This document shows, piece after piece, positions 8,927-16,801 of a stretch of DNA of 64,000 nucleotides. The position numbers and the translations under genes are program-made. The stretch comes from Pseudomonas allokribbensis (GTDB lineage Bacteria > Pseudomonadota > Gammaproteobacteria > Pseudomonadales > Pseudomonadaceae), in NCBI RefSeq assembly GCF_014863605.1, contig NZ_CP062252.1:4907001-4971000 (forward strand), read 5' to 3'. Position 1 is the first letter of the stretch, and every line of letters starts with the position of its first letter. The notes below the pieces were generated by a model, which did no database searches, had not been told where the DNA came from, and saw only the letters and a program-made list of their open reading frames with translations.

Positions 8927-10108
8927 TCAGGCGATCACTTTGGCTCGCCGCAGTTCGGCAATGCGCTCAACACTCAAGCCCAATTCTCCCAATACCTGAT
9001 CCGTATGCTGCCCCAGCGCCGCCCCGACATGTCGCGGCGCCGGCAATACCTCGGAGAACTTCAGCGGACAAGCGATCTGCGCCTGCGAAGAGCCATCCCC
9101 ACGGGGCACCTGCGCCACTAATTCCCGCGCCTGCAATTGCGGATGCTGCACCGCTTCCCCCAGATTCAATACCGGCTCGACACAGGCATCGATCCCGGCG
9201 AACAGCTCGCGCAGTTCAGCAAAGTCATGCTTCTCGAACTCGACCTTCAACGCCTCCTTGAGCGCCCGTTGCTGCTCGGGCTTGGGTGACAAGCCCTGGG
9301 CCGCCAGTTCCGGCCGGCCCAACGCTGCGCACAATTGCTGCATGAAGGCCGGCTCCAGACTGCCCACCGACATCCAGCGCCCGTCGCGGGAGCGGTAGTA
9401 ATCGTAAAAACTGCCGCCATTGAGCATCTGATCCTCCCAGCGCGGTTCTTCACCGCAGGCCAGATACCCGGCGCCAGCCATGGCGTTCAGGCTGAACGCA
9501 CAGTCAGTCATGCTCACATCCAGATGCGTGCCCTGCCCGGTCTGTTGGCGGGAAATCACCGCCGCCAGCAAGCCAATCACCCCGTGCAGCGAGCCACCCG
9601 CGATATCCGCCACCTGCATGCCCAGCGGCAACGGCCCGCTGTCGGCGCGGCCGGTGTAGCTGGAGAGCCCGGCCAGTGCCAGATAGTTGATGTCGTGTCC
9701 GGCGCGATCCTTGTACGGGCCGGTCTGGCCGTAACCGGTGATCGACACGTAAATCAGCTTCGGATTGATCGCCTTCAGCGCCTCGTAACCCAGCCCCAGC
9801 CGCTCCATCACACCGGGGCGAAACTGCTCCAGCACGATGTCGTAGTCCGCCAGCAACTGCTTGACCAGCTCCAGCGCCTCGGGCTGTTTGAGATCCAGCG
9901 CCAGGCTGCGCTTGTTGCGGTTCAGGTAGGCGTGGCTGGCCGAGATTCCGTGATCGTGGGGCGGCAAGACCCGCAACAGGTCGAGGCGAGTCGGCGATTC
10001 GATGCGCAACACCTCGGCGCCCATGTCCGCCAACAGCAGCGAGGCGAACGGTCCCGGCAGCAAGGTCGAGAAATCCAGAATCTTCAGTGAGGCCAACGGT
10101 GCAGACAT
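8927..10108 (-). CDS. CaiB/BaiF family CoA-transferase
   Basis: A 393-residue class III CoA-transferase. Family signatures: the N-terminal LKILDFSTLLPGPFASLLLADMGAEVLRIE, LNRNKRSLALDLKQPE, and YVSITGYGQTGPYKDRAGHDINY, with the catalytic Asp expected in GHDINY. Such enzymes move CoA between carboxylic acids, for example in carnitine, bile-acid or 2-methylacyl metabolism; an alpha-methylacyl-CoA racemase role is also possible from the family. Nothing nearby fixes the substrate. It is monocistronic and followed at a distance by the dctA terminator. Confidence 0.88.
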   Translation of the reverse strand: MSAPLASLKILDFSTLLPGPFASLLLADMGAEVLRIESPTRLDLLRVLPPHDHGISASHAYLNRNKRSLALDLKQPEALELVKQLLADYDIVLEQFRPGVMERLGLGYEALKAINPKLIYVSITGYGQTGPYKDRAGHDINYLALAGLSSYTGRADSGPLPLGMQVADIAGGSLHGVIGLLAAVISRQQTGQGTHLDVSMTDCAFSLNAMAGAGYLACGEEPRWEDQMLNGGSFYDYYRSRDGRWMSVGSLEPAFMQQLCAALGRPELAAQGLSPKPEQQRALKEALKVEFEKHDFAELRELFAGIDACVEPVLNLGEAVQHPQLQARELVAQVPRGDGSSQAQIACPLKFSEVLPAPRHVGAALGQHTDQVLGELGLSVERIAELRRAKVIA

Positions 10109-10225
10109 GGGCGATCTCCATCAACGATGCTTGCAGCCTAGGCAGCCGTCGGCGATGGGGCAATTACCGGATGCATCAGTTGCTGTGACCGTTGCGCTCA
10201 AATCGCCCGCTCAAATCACAGACAT

Positions 10226-10252
10226 GAAAAAACCCGCCGAAGCGGGTTTTTC
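10226..10252 (-). terminator. Intrinsic terminator after dctA
   Basis: AAAAACCCGC-CGAA-GCGGGTTTTT hairpin, 15 bases beyond the dctA stop, with T runs on both strands. Confidence 0.8.
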
Positions 10253-10266
10253 CAATCAAGCGATGC

Positions 10267-11601
10267 TTACTTCACATTGCTCGGGGTTGGGCCTTCGGCC
10301 ACACCCAGGTCGTCTTCGTGACGCTGGTCAACGATACCGCGACCGCCCGAGGCCAGCTCGGTTTGCAGCACGTCGGTGTCCAGTTCCTTGACCCACTTGG
10401 CCACAACGATGGTGGCAACGGCGTTGCCGACCAGGTTGGTCAGGGCGCGGGCTTCGGACATGAAACGGTCGATACCCAGGATCAGCGCCAGGCCGGCCAC
10501 CGGCAGGTGACCTACCGCCGACAGGGTGGCGGCCAGCACGATGAAGCCCGAACCGGTCACACCGGCTGCGCCTTTGGAGGACAGCAGCAACACCACCAGC
10601 AGAGTGATCTGGTGAGTGATGTCCATGTGGGTGTCGGTCGCCTGAGCGATGAACACGGCCGCCATGGTCAGGTAGATCGCGGTACCGTCGAGGTTGAACG
10701 AGTAACCGGTCGGGATCACCAGACCCACTACCGATTTCTTCGCGCCCAGACGCTCCATCTTGATCAGCATGCGTGGCAGTACCGATTCCGACGAGGAAGT
10801 GCCGAGTACGATCAGCAGTTCTTCGCGGATGTAGCGGATCATCTTCAGCACGCTGAAGCCGTGCATGCGGGCGATACCGCCGAGCACGATCAGGATGAAC
10901 GCCAGGCACGTGATGTAGAAGCAGATCATCAGTTGACCCAGCTGCACCAGCGAGCCGACACCGTAGGCACCGATGGTGAACGCCATCGCACCGAAGGCAC
11001 CGATTGGCGCGAGCTTCATGATCATGTTGATGATGTTGAACATCACGTGGGCGAAGCGATCGATGAAGTCCAGGATCGGCTTGCCGTAGGCACCCAGGCG
11101 ATGCAGGGCGAAACCGAAGATCACCGAGAACATCAGCACTTGCAGGATGTCACCGGTGGCGAACGCGCCGACGATGGTGGTCGGGATCACGTTGAGCAGG
11201 AAGCCGACGACGCTCTGGTCAGCGCCCTGTGCCACGTAGGTGGCGACTTTCGAGGCGTCGAGGGTGGCGACATCGATGTGCATGCCGTTGCCCGGCTGCA
11301 CGATGTTGACCACGACCAGACCGACCAGCAGTGCGATGGTCGAAACGATTTCGAAGTACAGGAGTGCATAGCCACCGGTCTTGCCGACCGATTTCATGCT
11401 CTGCATGCCGGCGATGCCGCTGACCACGGTGCAGAAGATGATTGGCGCGATGATCATTTTGATCAGTTTGATGAACCCGTCACCCAGCGGCTTTACGGCC
11501 ACGCCGAACTGCGGGTAGTAATGGCCGAGCGCAATACCGATACAGATTGCGACGATCACCTGGAAATACAGGGATTTGTACAGTGGCTGACGAGTCGTCA
11601 T
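10267..11601 (-). CDS. dctA: C4-dicarboxylate:cation symporter DctA
   Basis: A 444-residue DAACS-family transporter that imports succinate, fumarate and malate with Na+ or H+. Eight or more hydrophobic segments and the family signatures are present: the Ser-rich reentrant loop [14 protein letters not shown], the [20 protein letters not shown] helix and the second hairpin [23 protein letters not shown] 11601 opens the conserved [16 protein letters not shown]; a longer in-frame extension has no such features. Expression should need sigma-54 and a DctD-type activator: a -24/-12 promoter lies at 11747-11762 and two palindromic sites further upstream. Confidence 0.95.
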   Translation of the reverse strand: MTTRQPLYKSLYFQVIVAICIGIALGHYYPQFGVAVKPLGDGFIKLIKMIIAPIIFCTVVSGIAGMQSMKSVGKTGGYALLYFEIVSTIALLVGLVVVNIVQPGNGMHIDVATLDASKVATYVAQGADQSVVGFLLNVIPTTIVGAFATGDILQVLMFSVIFGFALHRLGAYGKPILDFIDRFAHVMFNIINMIMKLAPIGAFGAMAFTIGAYGVGSLVQLGQLMICFYITCLAFILIVLGGIARMHGFSVLKMIRYIREELLIVLGTSSSESVLPRMLIKMERLGAKKSVVGLVIPTGYSFNLDGTAIYLTMAAVFIAQATDTHMDITHQITLLVVLLLSSKGAAGVTGSGFIVLAATLSAVGHLPVAGLALILGIDRFMSEARALTNLVGNAVATIVVAKWVKELDTDVLQTELASGGRGIVDQRHEDDLGVAEGPTPSNVK

Positions 11602-11746
11602 TGCAAAGTTCCTCAAGAGTCCCGCGTAGCAACATCCATCTGTTGAACGCGACACTTGAATTGCGAACCCTCCTGCACTGGAGGGATTTGTTGTGTCGAA
11701 CGACGCTTTTCCGGACCGGCTCGGCGCACGCTTCTGTCGCTCTTAT

Positions 11747-11762
11747 CGCAAACCTCGTGCCA
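11747..11762 (-). promoter_or_regulatory. Sigma-54 promoter of dctA
   Basis: On the reverse strand the sequence is TGGCAC-GAGGT-TTGCG, matching the -24 TGGCAC and -12 TTGC elements at exact spacing. The predicted start gives a leader of about 135 bases before the dctA ATG. dctA genes are classically RpoN-dependent. Confidence 0.8.
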
Positions 11763-11841
11763 CTTTGGTGCAATTCGCTGCAAGCCTTTTGATATCAGGG
11801 GATGCAGGTTTTTCTGTGTCACCATTCGGTTACCCAAGTAT

Positions 11842-11896
11842 GGCGGATTTCCGCCAACACACCGGGTCTCGTCCTACAATTTGGCGGAAATCCGCC
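11842..11896. promoter_or_regulatory. Paired palindromic enhancer sites for a dctA activator
   Basis: GGCGGATTTCCGCC (11842-11855) and GGCGGAAATCCGCC (11883-11896) are the same 14-mer palindrome in opposite orientation, 41 bases apart, about four helical turns. They lie 80 to 134 bases upstream of the sigma-54 promoter, the usual place for DctD-type enhancer sites. They also lie 59 bases and more upstream of the divergent AraC-type gene, so they could serve both. The rest of 11602-11954 shows no gene. Confidence 0.65.
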
Positions 11897-11954
11897 TTGT
11901 TGCCGATCAAGGCCGCCGGCTACCATCGGTCGCCAGAGGAAGGATTTGTCGCTT

Positions 11955-12953
11955 ATGCGCGAACGCACCATCGCCAGTCATTTCGCCCGTGCCGCCCTCG
12001 GTGGCGCACGCCGTCGCGGGTTCGATTATTCGGGCCTGCTGCTGCAGCTGGGCATCAGTCCCGAACTGCTCGACGAGCCGCGTGCGCGGATCGCCCCGGA
12101 ACAATTCACCCAACTGATCCAGAACCTGTGGCTGGCCCTGGACGACGAATGCCTGGGCTTCGGCAACGCGCAGAGCAAACCCGGCAGCTTCGCCATGATG
12201 TGCCACGCCATCATTCATTGCCGCAGCCTGGAAAAGGCTCTGCAACGCGGCTTATTGTTTTATAGCCTATTCCCCGACGCTCCGCGCCTGACCCTGACCC
12301 ATGAAGACGAATGGGTACGCCTGAGCCTCGACGATGCGCAATGGTGGGATCCGGATCACTTTCTCAGCGAGAGCCTGCTGGTGATCTGGCATCGCCTCGG
12401 CAGCTGGCTGATCGGCCAGCGGATTCGCCTGGAACAGGCCACTTTCAGCTACCCGAAACCGGTGCACGGGGCCGAATACGATTTGCTGTTCTCCTGCCCG
12501 CTGGAATTCTCGGCAACGCAAACCAGCCTGGTGTTTCACAGCCGCTATCTGCACATGCCGCTGTTGCAGGACGAGCGCACGCTCAAGCATTTCCTCGAGC
12601 GCTCCCCCGCCGACCTGCTGTCACGCCCGGATGACGGCAACAGTCTCAGCAGTCGATTGCGTCGCCTGCTCAGCCATGACAGCGCGCGCTGGCCGGACCT
12701 GGAAGCCGTGGCCGCGCACCTGCACATCAGCCCGCAAACCCTGCGTCGGCATTTGCGCGAGGAAGGCACCAGTTTTCAGGAGTTGAAGGACCAGTTGCGG
12801 CGGGACATCGCGATTTATCACCTGGGACGGGCAGATCTGTCGTTGCAACAGATCGCCGAACAGCTCGGGTTTTCCGAGCCTTCGGCGTTTCACCGGGCGT
12901 TCAAGAAGTGGACGGGGCTGACGCCGGGGGCTTATCGGGCGCAGGAACAGTAG
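11955..12953 (+). CDS. AraC-family transcriptional regulator
   Basis: A 332-residue regulator. The first ~200 residues form the Arabinose_bd-type ligand domain of OruR/ArgR-like AraC proteins (FDYSGLLLQLGISPELL, RIAPEQFTQLIQNLW). The C-terminal ~100 residues are two helix-turn-helix motifs (VAAHLHISPQTLRRHLREEG and IAEQLGFSEPSAFHRAFKKW, then TGLTPGAYR). ATG 11955 follows AGAGGAAGGATTTG. It is divergent from dctA with about 350 bases between. Such regulators usually control a nearby catabolic gene, but the target and ligand cannot be read here. Confidence 0.85.
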   Translation: MRERTIASHFARAALGGARRRGFDYSGLLLQLGISPELLDEPRARIAPEQFTQLIQNLWLALDDECLGFGNAQSKPGSFAMMCHAIIHCRSLEKALQRGLLFYSLFPDAPRLTLTHEDEWVRLSLDDAQWWDPDHFLSESLLVIWHRLGSWLIGQRIRLEQATFSYPKPVHGAEYDLLFSCPLEFSATQTSLVFHSRYLHMPLLQDERTLKHFLERSPADLLSRPDDGNSLSSRLRRLLSHDSARWPDLEAVAAHLHISPQTLRRHLREEGTSFQELKDQLRRDIAIYHLGRADLSLQQIAEQLGFSEPSAFHRAFKKWTGLTPGAYRAQEQ

Positions 12954-12957
12954 GCGA

Positions 12958-14304
12958 TCACACCGCCGGAAAATGAATCCTGAACGCCGCACCACCCATT
13001 GGTGAATCGCCCAGCGTCAGTTTCGCGTTGTAGCTCTCGATGATGTCCTTGACCACCGCCAGCCCGATCCCCTGCCCCGGATGCTGGCGATCCAAACGCT
13101 CACCCCGCTCGAGAATCCGCGCGCGCTGATGCTGTGGAACACCGGGGCCGTCGTCTTCGATGCACAACTCGATGCCGGCGAGGCTTTCGCGCACGCTGAT
13201 GCGTACTTCGCCGAGGCACAGGCGATAGGCGTTTTCCAGCAGGTTGCCCATCATTTCCAGCAAGGCGCCCTGCTCGATCGGCACGTAGCAGTGTTCCGGC
13301 AGGTCGAACGCCACGCGTACGCGTTTGTCGCGGTAGACCTTGTCCAGCGTGTCGCACAGGCTTTTGAGCACCGGCCGCAGGCGCACCTGATGGCGTACCA
13401 GACCGCTTTTGCGCAGGCTGGCGCGCTGCAATTGGTAGCTGATCTGCTGGCTCATGCGTTCGATCTGGGTTTGCAGCACCCAGGCCTGATCGCGATCTTC
13501 TGGGCGCTGGGCCATGTCTTCGCTGACGCCCTGCAACACCGCCAGCGGGGTTTTCAGGCTGTGGGCCAGATCGTCGAGGGAGTCGCGGTAACGGCTGCGC
13601 TGCTGGCGTTCACTGTGCAGCAAGCGGTTGAGCGAGCCGGTCAGGCGCAGCAGTTCACGGGGGTGCTGTTCGCTGAGGCTTTCGAGGGTGCCGCCTTCGA
13701 TTTCGTCCAGCTCCTGACTGAGCCGGCGCAAGGCTTTCAGGCCCCAGGTCAGGCCGATCCACAGCAGCGAGAGCAGCACCAGCAACGCGGCGCCGAAACC
13801 GAGGTAGAGGTTTTCCCGCAGGCCTTCGAGGGTGGTTTCGTATTCGCGTACCGGTTGCAGCGCGACGATGCTGAACGCCGCGTTCTTGCCGCCGAGCAGT
13901 TTGACTTCGACGTCATAGACGAAGAACTCCTGACCGCTGGCCTCACGAATCCGTGCGAACTCGTTACCCATCCCGTCATAACGCGGCTTGTAGTTGATCT
14001 GTTCTTCCTGGGTCGCTTTGGAGCGCCAGACCAGATGACCTTCGCGGTCGTAGATGTAACCCAACAGACGGAAATCGGCGAGGTTGAAACGCTCGTCCGG
14101 CAACTGCATCGGCATCACCAGCCGGCCGTTTTCAATCCGCGCGGCAGAAATCAGTGTGGTGACGTCCGAGGCCAGGCGCTGCTCGATCGAATCCTGCAGC
14201 GCCAGGCTGAACGCACCTTGCATCGCCGGGAGCAAGGCGAGCATGAACAACACCGCCAACGTGGTGGCGGCCAACATCAAGCGAACGCGAAGCGAACGGA
14301 TCAA
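12958..14304 (-). CDS. phoQ: Sensor histidine kinase PhoQ
   Basis: A 448-residue membrane kinase, the length of Pseudomonas PhoQ. N-terminal membrane helix (LMLAATTLAVLFMLALLP), periplasmic sensor of about 130 residues, second helix (LYLGFGAALLVLLSLLWIGL), then the kinase: H-box DSLDDLAHSLKTPLAVLQG, N-box MMGNLLENAYRLC, G1 EDDGPGVP and G2 GQGIGLAVVKDI. It senses low Mg2+ and cationic peptides and phosphorylates PhoP. It overlaps the phoP stop by 4 bases. No acidic outer-membrane gene (oprH) lies upstream of this operon, unlike in P. aeruginosa. Confidence 0.9.
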   Translation of the reverse strand: MIRSLRVRLMLAATTLAVLFMLALLPAMQGAFSLALQDSIEQRLASDVTTLISAARIENGRLVMPMQLPDERFNLADFRLLGYIYDREGHLVWRSKATQEEQINYKPRYDGMGNEFARIREASGQEFFVYDVEVKLLGGKNAAFSIVALQPVREYETTLEGLRENLYLGFGAALLVLLSLLWIGLTWGLKALRRLSQELDEIEGGTLESLSEQHPRELLRLTGSLNRLLHSERQQRSRYRDSLDDLAHSLKTPLAVLQGVSEDMAQRPEDRDQAWVLQTQIERMSQQISYQLQRASLRKSGLVRHQVRLRPVLKSLCDTLDKVYRDKRVRVAFDLPEHCYVPIEQGALLEMMGNLLENAYRLCLGEVRISVRESLAGIELCIEDDGPGVPQHQRARILERGERLDRQHPGQGIGLAVVKDIIESYNAKLTLGDSPMGGAAFRIHFPAV

Positions 14305-14978
14305 GTGCAGCGCTCATTGAACAGGTAGCCGAGGCCGCGCACCGTGTCGATCGGCTTGAATCCGGCCGGGCCTTCCAGCTTGCGACGCAGGCGCCCGACC
14401 AGCACTTCGATCACGTTCGGATCACGCTCGTCGTCATCCGGGTACAACTGCTCCATCAGGCGATCCTTGGGCACCACTTGCTGGTGGTGGCGCATCAGGT
14501 ATTCGAGGATCCGGTATTCGTAGGCGGTCAGCGCCAGCGGCTGTTCATCGAGGGTCGCCTGTTTGCGATTGAGGTCGAGCAGCAGCGGCCCGGCGACAAT
14601 GGAAGACTGGGTGAAACCGCTGGAGCGACGCAGCAGCGCATTGAGCCGTGCTTCGAGTTCTTCGAACTGGAACGGTTTGACCAGGTAATCGTCGGCGCCG
14701 GCGGCCAGGCCTTCGACCTTGTCCTGCCAGTTGCCACGGGCGGTGAGGATCAGGATCGGGAAGCTCTTGCCGTCCGAGCGCAACTGGCGGATCAGGTCGA
14801 GCCCGCCCATGCCCGGCAGGCCGAGGTCGATCACCGCCAGGTCAAAGTTGAATTGCCCGGTCTGGTACAGCGCCTCTTCGGCATTGGCCACGGACTCGAC
14901 CACGTGACCGCTTTCCGTCAGGCGGGTTTGCAGGTGATGGCGCAACAGCGCTTCATCTTCGACGACCAACAGTTTCAT
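14301..14978 (-). CDS. phoP: Response regulator PhoP
   Basis: A 225-residue OmpR-class regulator. Receiver with the acidic pocket in VVEDEALL and phospho-acceptor Asp51 (LAVIDLGLPG), the switch Thr in LTARGNW and Lys in LVKPF; C-terminal winged helix ending RLRRKLEGPAGFKPIDTVRGLGYLF. The length and the overlap with the kinase match phoPQ. Regulates lipid A modification and Mg2+ response. The phased CTGAAC repeats at 15088-15126 suggest it controls its own promoter. Confidence 0.9.
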   Translation of the reverse strand: MKLLVVEDEALLRHHLQTRLTESGHVVESVANAEEALYQTGQFNFDLAVIDLGLPGMGGLDLIRQLRSDGKSFPILILTARGNWQDKVEGLAAGADDYLVKPFQFEELEARLNALLRRSSGFTQSSIVAGPLLLDLNRKQATLDEQPLALTAYEYRILEYLMRHHQQVVPKDRLMEQLYPDDDERDPNVIEVLVGRLRRKLEGPAGFKPIDTVRGLGYLFNERCT

Positions 14979-15087
14979 GACGCTCTCCCGGGCAAATCAG
15001 AATCTCCAACAGCATACCTGCGACAACGGTGTACTGCCGCTTTTGAGGGTCCTGTTCATTTCTCCCCTCGGACATGATTCAAGCTTA

Positions 15088-15126
15088 CTGAACCGGGCCT
15101 GTACCTGCCCTGAACACACCCTGAAC
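15088..15126. promoter_or_regulatory. PhoP-box-like phased repeats between phoP and the hydrolase gene
   Basis: CTGAAC occurs at 15088, 15110 and 15121, with starts 22 and 11 bases apart, so all three fall on the same helical face. The last two form CTGAAC-ACACC-CTGAAC; on the reverse strand this is GTTCAG-N5-GTTCAG, the direct-repeat layout of PhoP boxes. They lie 110 to 148 bases upstream of phoP and 59 to 97 bases upstream of the forward gene. Confidence 0.6.
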
Positions 15127-15184
15127 CCGAGCGCAATCAAATGAACTAGGCTGTTTTGACCTTTTATTGTCAGGAGACCCGATC

Positions 15185-15976
15185 ATGCGCCTGTTCCTTG
15201 CCCTCACCCTGCTCGCCTTCAGCAGCCTCAGCGCGGCAGCCATCAAGACCGAGGAAATCCCTTACCAGAGCGCCGACGGCACGAAACTGATCGGCTACTA
15301 CGCTTTCGACGATGCCATAAAAGGCCCGCGCCCGGGCGTTGTAGTGGTGCACGAATGGTGGGGCCTCAACGACTATGCCAAGCGCCGCGCCCGGGATCTC
15401 GCCGGGCTTGGCTACAGCGCGCTGGCCATCGACATGTACGGTGAAGGCAAGAACACCGAGCACCCGAAAGATGCCATGGCATTCATGCAAGCGGCCACCC
15501 AGAATGCCGATGCGGCCAGCAAACGCTTCCAGGCCGGCCTTGATCTGCTGAAGAAACAACCGCAGACCGACACCGGCAAACTGGCCGCCATCGGTTATTG
15601 CTTCGGCGGCGGCGTGGTGTTGAATGCCGCTCGCCAAGGCGTACCGCTGGCGGGTGTCGTGAGTTTCCACGGCGCACTGGCCACCAACACCCCGGCGACA
15701 CCTGGCAGTGTCAAAGCCAAAGTCCTCGTCGAGCACGGCGCGCTGGACAGCATGGTCACCGCCGACAACGTCACGGCGTTCAAATCTGAAATGGACAAGG
15801 CCGGCGCCGACTACAAATTCGTCAGCCTAGACGGCGCCAAGCATGGCTTCACCAACCCCGACGCGGATCGCCTGAGCCACGGCGATCACGGTGGCCCGGA
15901 TATCGGCTACAACAAGGCAGCGGATGAAAAGTCCTGGGCGGACATGCAGGCATTCTTCAAGAAAATCTTTGGCTGA
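15185..15976 (+). CDS. Secreted dienelactone hydrolase family protein
   Basis: A 263-residue alpha/beta hydrolase with an N-terminal signal peptide (MRLFLALTLLAFSSLSAAA). Motifs of the dienelactone hydrolase family: VVVVHEWWGLNDYAKRRARD (Glu of the triad region), the nucleophile Cys in AIGYCFGGGVVLN, and the C-terminal His in LDGAKHGFTNPDA. The start is ATG 15185, with AGGAG ten bases before it; an upstream in-frame codon does not fit the signal peptide. Export is unusual for a classical dienelactone hydrolase, so the substrate is probably different. It sits divergently from phoP. Confidence 0.85.
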   Translation: MRLFLALTLLAFSSLSAAAIKTEEIPYQSADGTKLIGYYAFDDAIKGPRPGVVVVHEWWGLNDYAKRRARDLAGLGYSALAIDMYGEGKNTEHPKDAMAFMQAATQNADAASKRFQAGLDLLKKQPQTDTGKLAAIGYCFGGGVVLNAARQGVPLAGVVSFHGALATNTPATPGSVKAKVLVEHGALDSMVTADNVTAFKSEMDKAGADYKFVSLDGAKHGFTNPDADRLSHGDHGGPDIGYNKAADEKSWADMQAFFKKIFG

Positions 15977-15989
15977 GCCGGAGTATGCT

Positions 15990-16020
15990 GATCGCTCCCA
16001 CGTTCTGCGCGAGAGCGATC
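15990..16020. repeat. Diverged 31 bp inverted repeat, third copy
   Basis: GATCGCTC and GAGCGATC arms around a CCACG-TTCTG-CGCGA centre. The same framework as the elements at 3772 and 5771, with compensating and non-compensating changes. It stands 13 bases after the hydrolase stop. Confidence 0.6.
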
Positions 16021-16060
16021 TGCACCAGCGCACTATTCAGCCTGAAGGCAACCCGGCAAA

Positions 16061-16795
16061 ATGCCCGCCATGAATTCCAGCCCCCTCCTCCCCGCCTGCT
16101 GCACCCCGCTCGATGCCCACTGGCCGCTACCGACCGTGCTGCCGGACACCGTGCTGCTGAGCACTCACTTCAACCCGGCGCAACTGCTCGGCGATGACTT
16201 CCGCCGCAGCGCCATCGAACCGCCACCGAGCATCCAGCGCTCGGTGGCCAAGCGTCAGGCGGAGTTTCTGGCCGGGCGGATTTGCGCCCGGGCCGCGCTG
16301 CAACAACTGGAAGGTAAAAGCAGCGTCCCGGCCATTGGCGAGGATCGCGCACCCGTGTGGCCGGCACATATTTGCGGCTCGATCACCCACAGCACCGGCC
16401 GGGCGGCAGCGATTGTCGCCAACAAGCAGCACTGGCGCGGACTGGGCATGGACCTGGAAAACCTGCTCAACGCCGAAAGGGCCGAGCGGCTGGCCGGGGA
16501 GATTCTGACGCCAGCGGAGTTGCAGCGCATGGCCGCCGGCGCCCGCGATCAACTGGCGTTATGGGTGACTCTGACGTTTTCGGTGAAGGAAAGCCTGTTC
16601 AAGGCGCTGTACCCGATCGTCCAGAAGCGTTTCTATTTCGAGCACGCCGAGATGCTCGACTGGACCGAACAAGGTCATGTGCGGCTGCGCCTGCTGACGG
16701 ACCTCTCCAGCGAATGGCGCAACGGCACCGAACTGGACGCACAGTTCGGGGTGCACGACGGGCAGTTGTTGAGCCTGGTCAGCATCCAGGCTTGA
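16061..16795 (+). CDS. pcpS: 4'-phosphopantetheinyl transferase PcpS
   Basis: A 244-residue Sfp/EntD-type transferase that moves the phosphopantetheine arm of CoA onto carrier proteins. Key motifs: VAKRQAEFLAGRICARAAL, the Mg2+ Asp-containing GLGMDLENL, and WVTLTFSVKESLFKALYP, with the catalytic KES(L)FKA. In Pseudomonas the single PcpS serves both fatty-acid and secondary-metabolite (siderophore, lipopeptide) carrier proteins. ATG 16061 or ATG 16070 could start the protein. The length agrees with PcpS of P. aeruginosa. Confidence 0.9.
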   Translation: MPAMNSSPLLPACCTPLDAHWPLPTVLPDTVLLSTHFNPAQLLGDDFRRSAIEPPPSIQRSVAKRQAEFLAGRICARAALQQLEGKSSVPAIGEDRAPVWPAHICGSITHSTGRAAAIVANKQHWRGLGMDLENLLNAERAERLAGEILTPAELQRMAAGARDQLALWVTLTFSVKESLFKALYPIVQKRFYFEHAEMLDWTEQGHVRLRLLTDLSSEWRNGTELDAQFGVHDGQLLSLVSIQA

Positions 16796-16801
16796 GCGGC
16801 T

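Noticed and set aside
10318..11646. 442-codon forward open frame opposite dctA
   Set aside because: It mirrors the GC-rich reverse-strand gene and its translation is His-, Gln- and Asp-rich without any fold pattern; dctA is certain.
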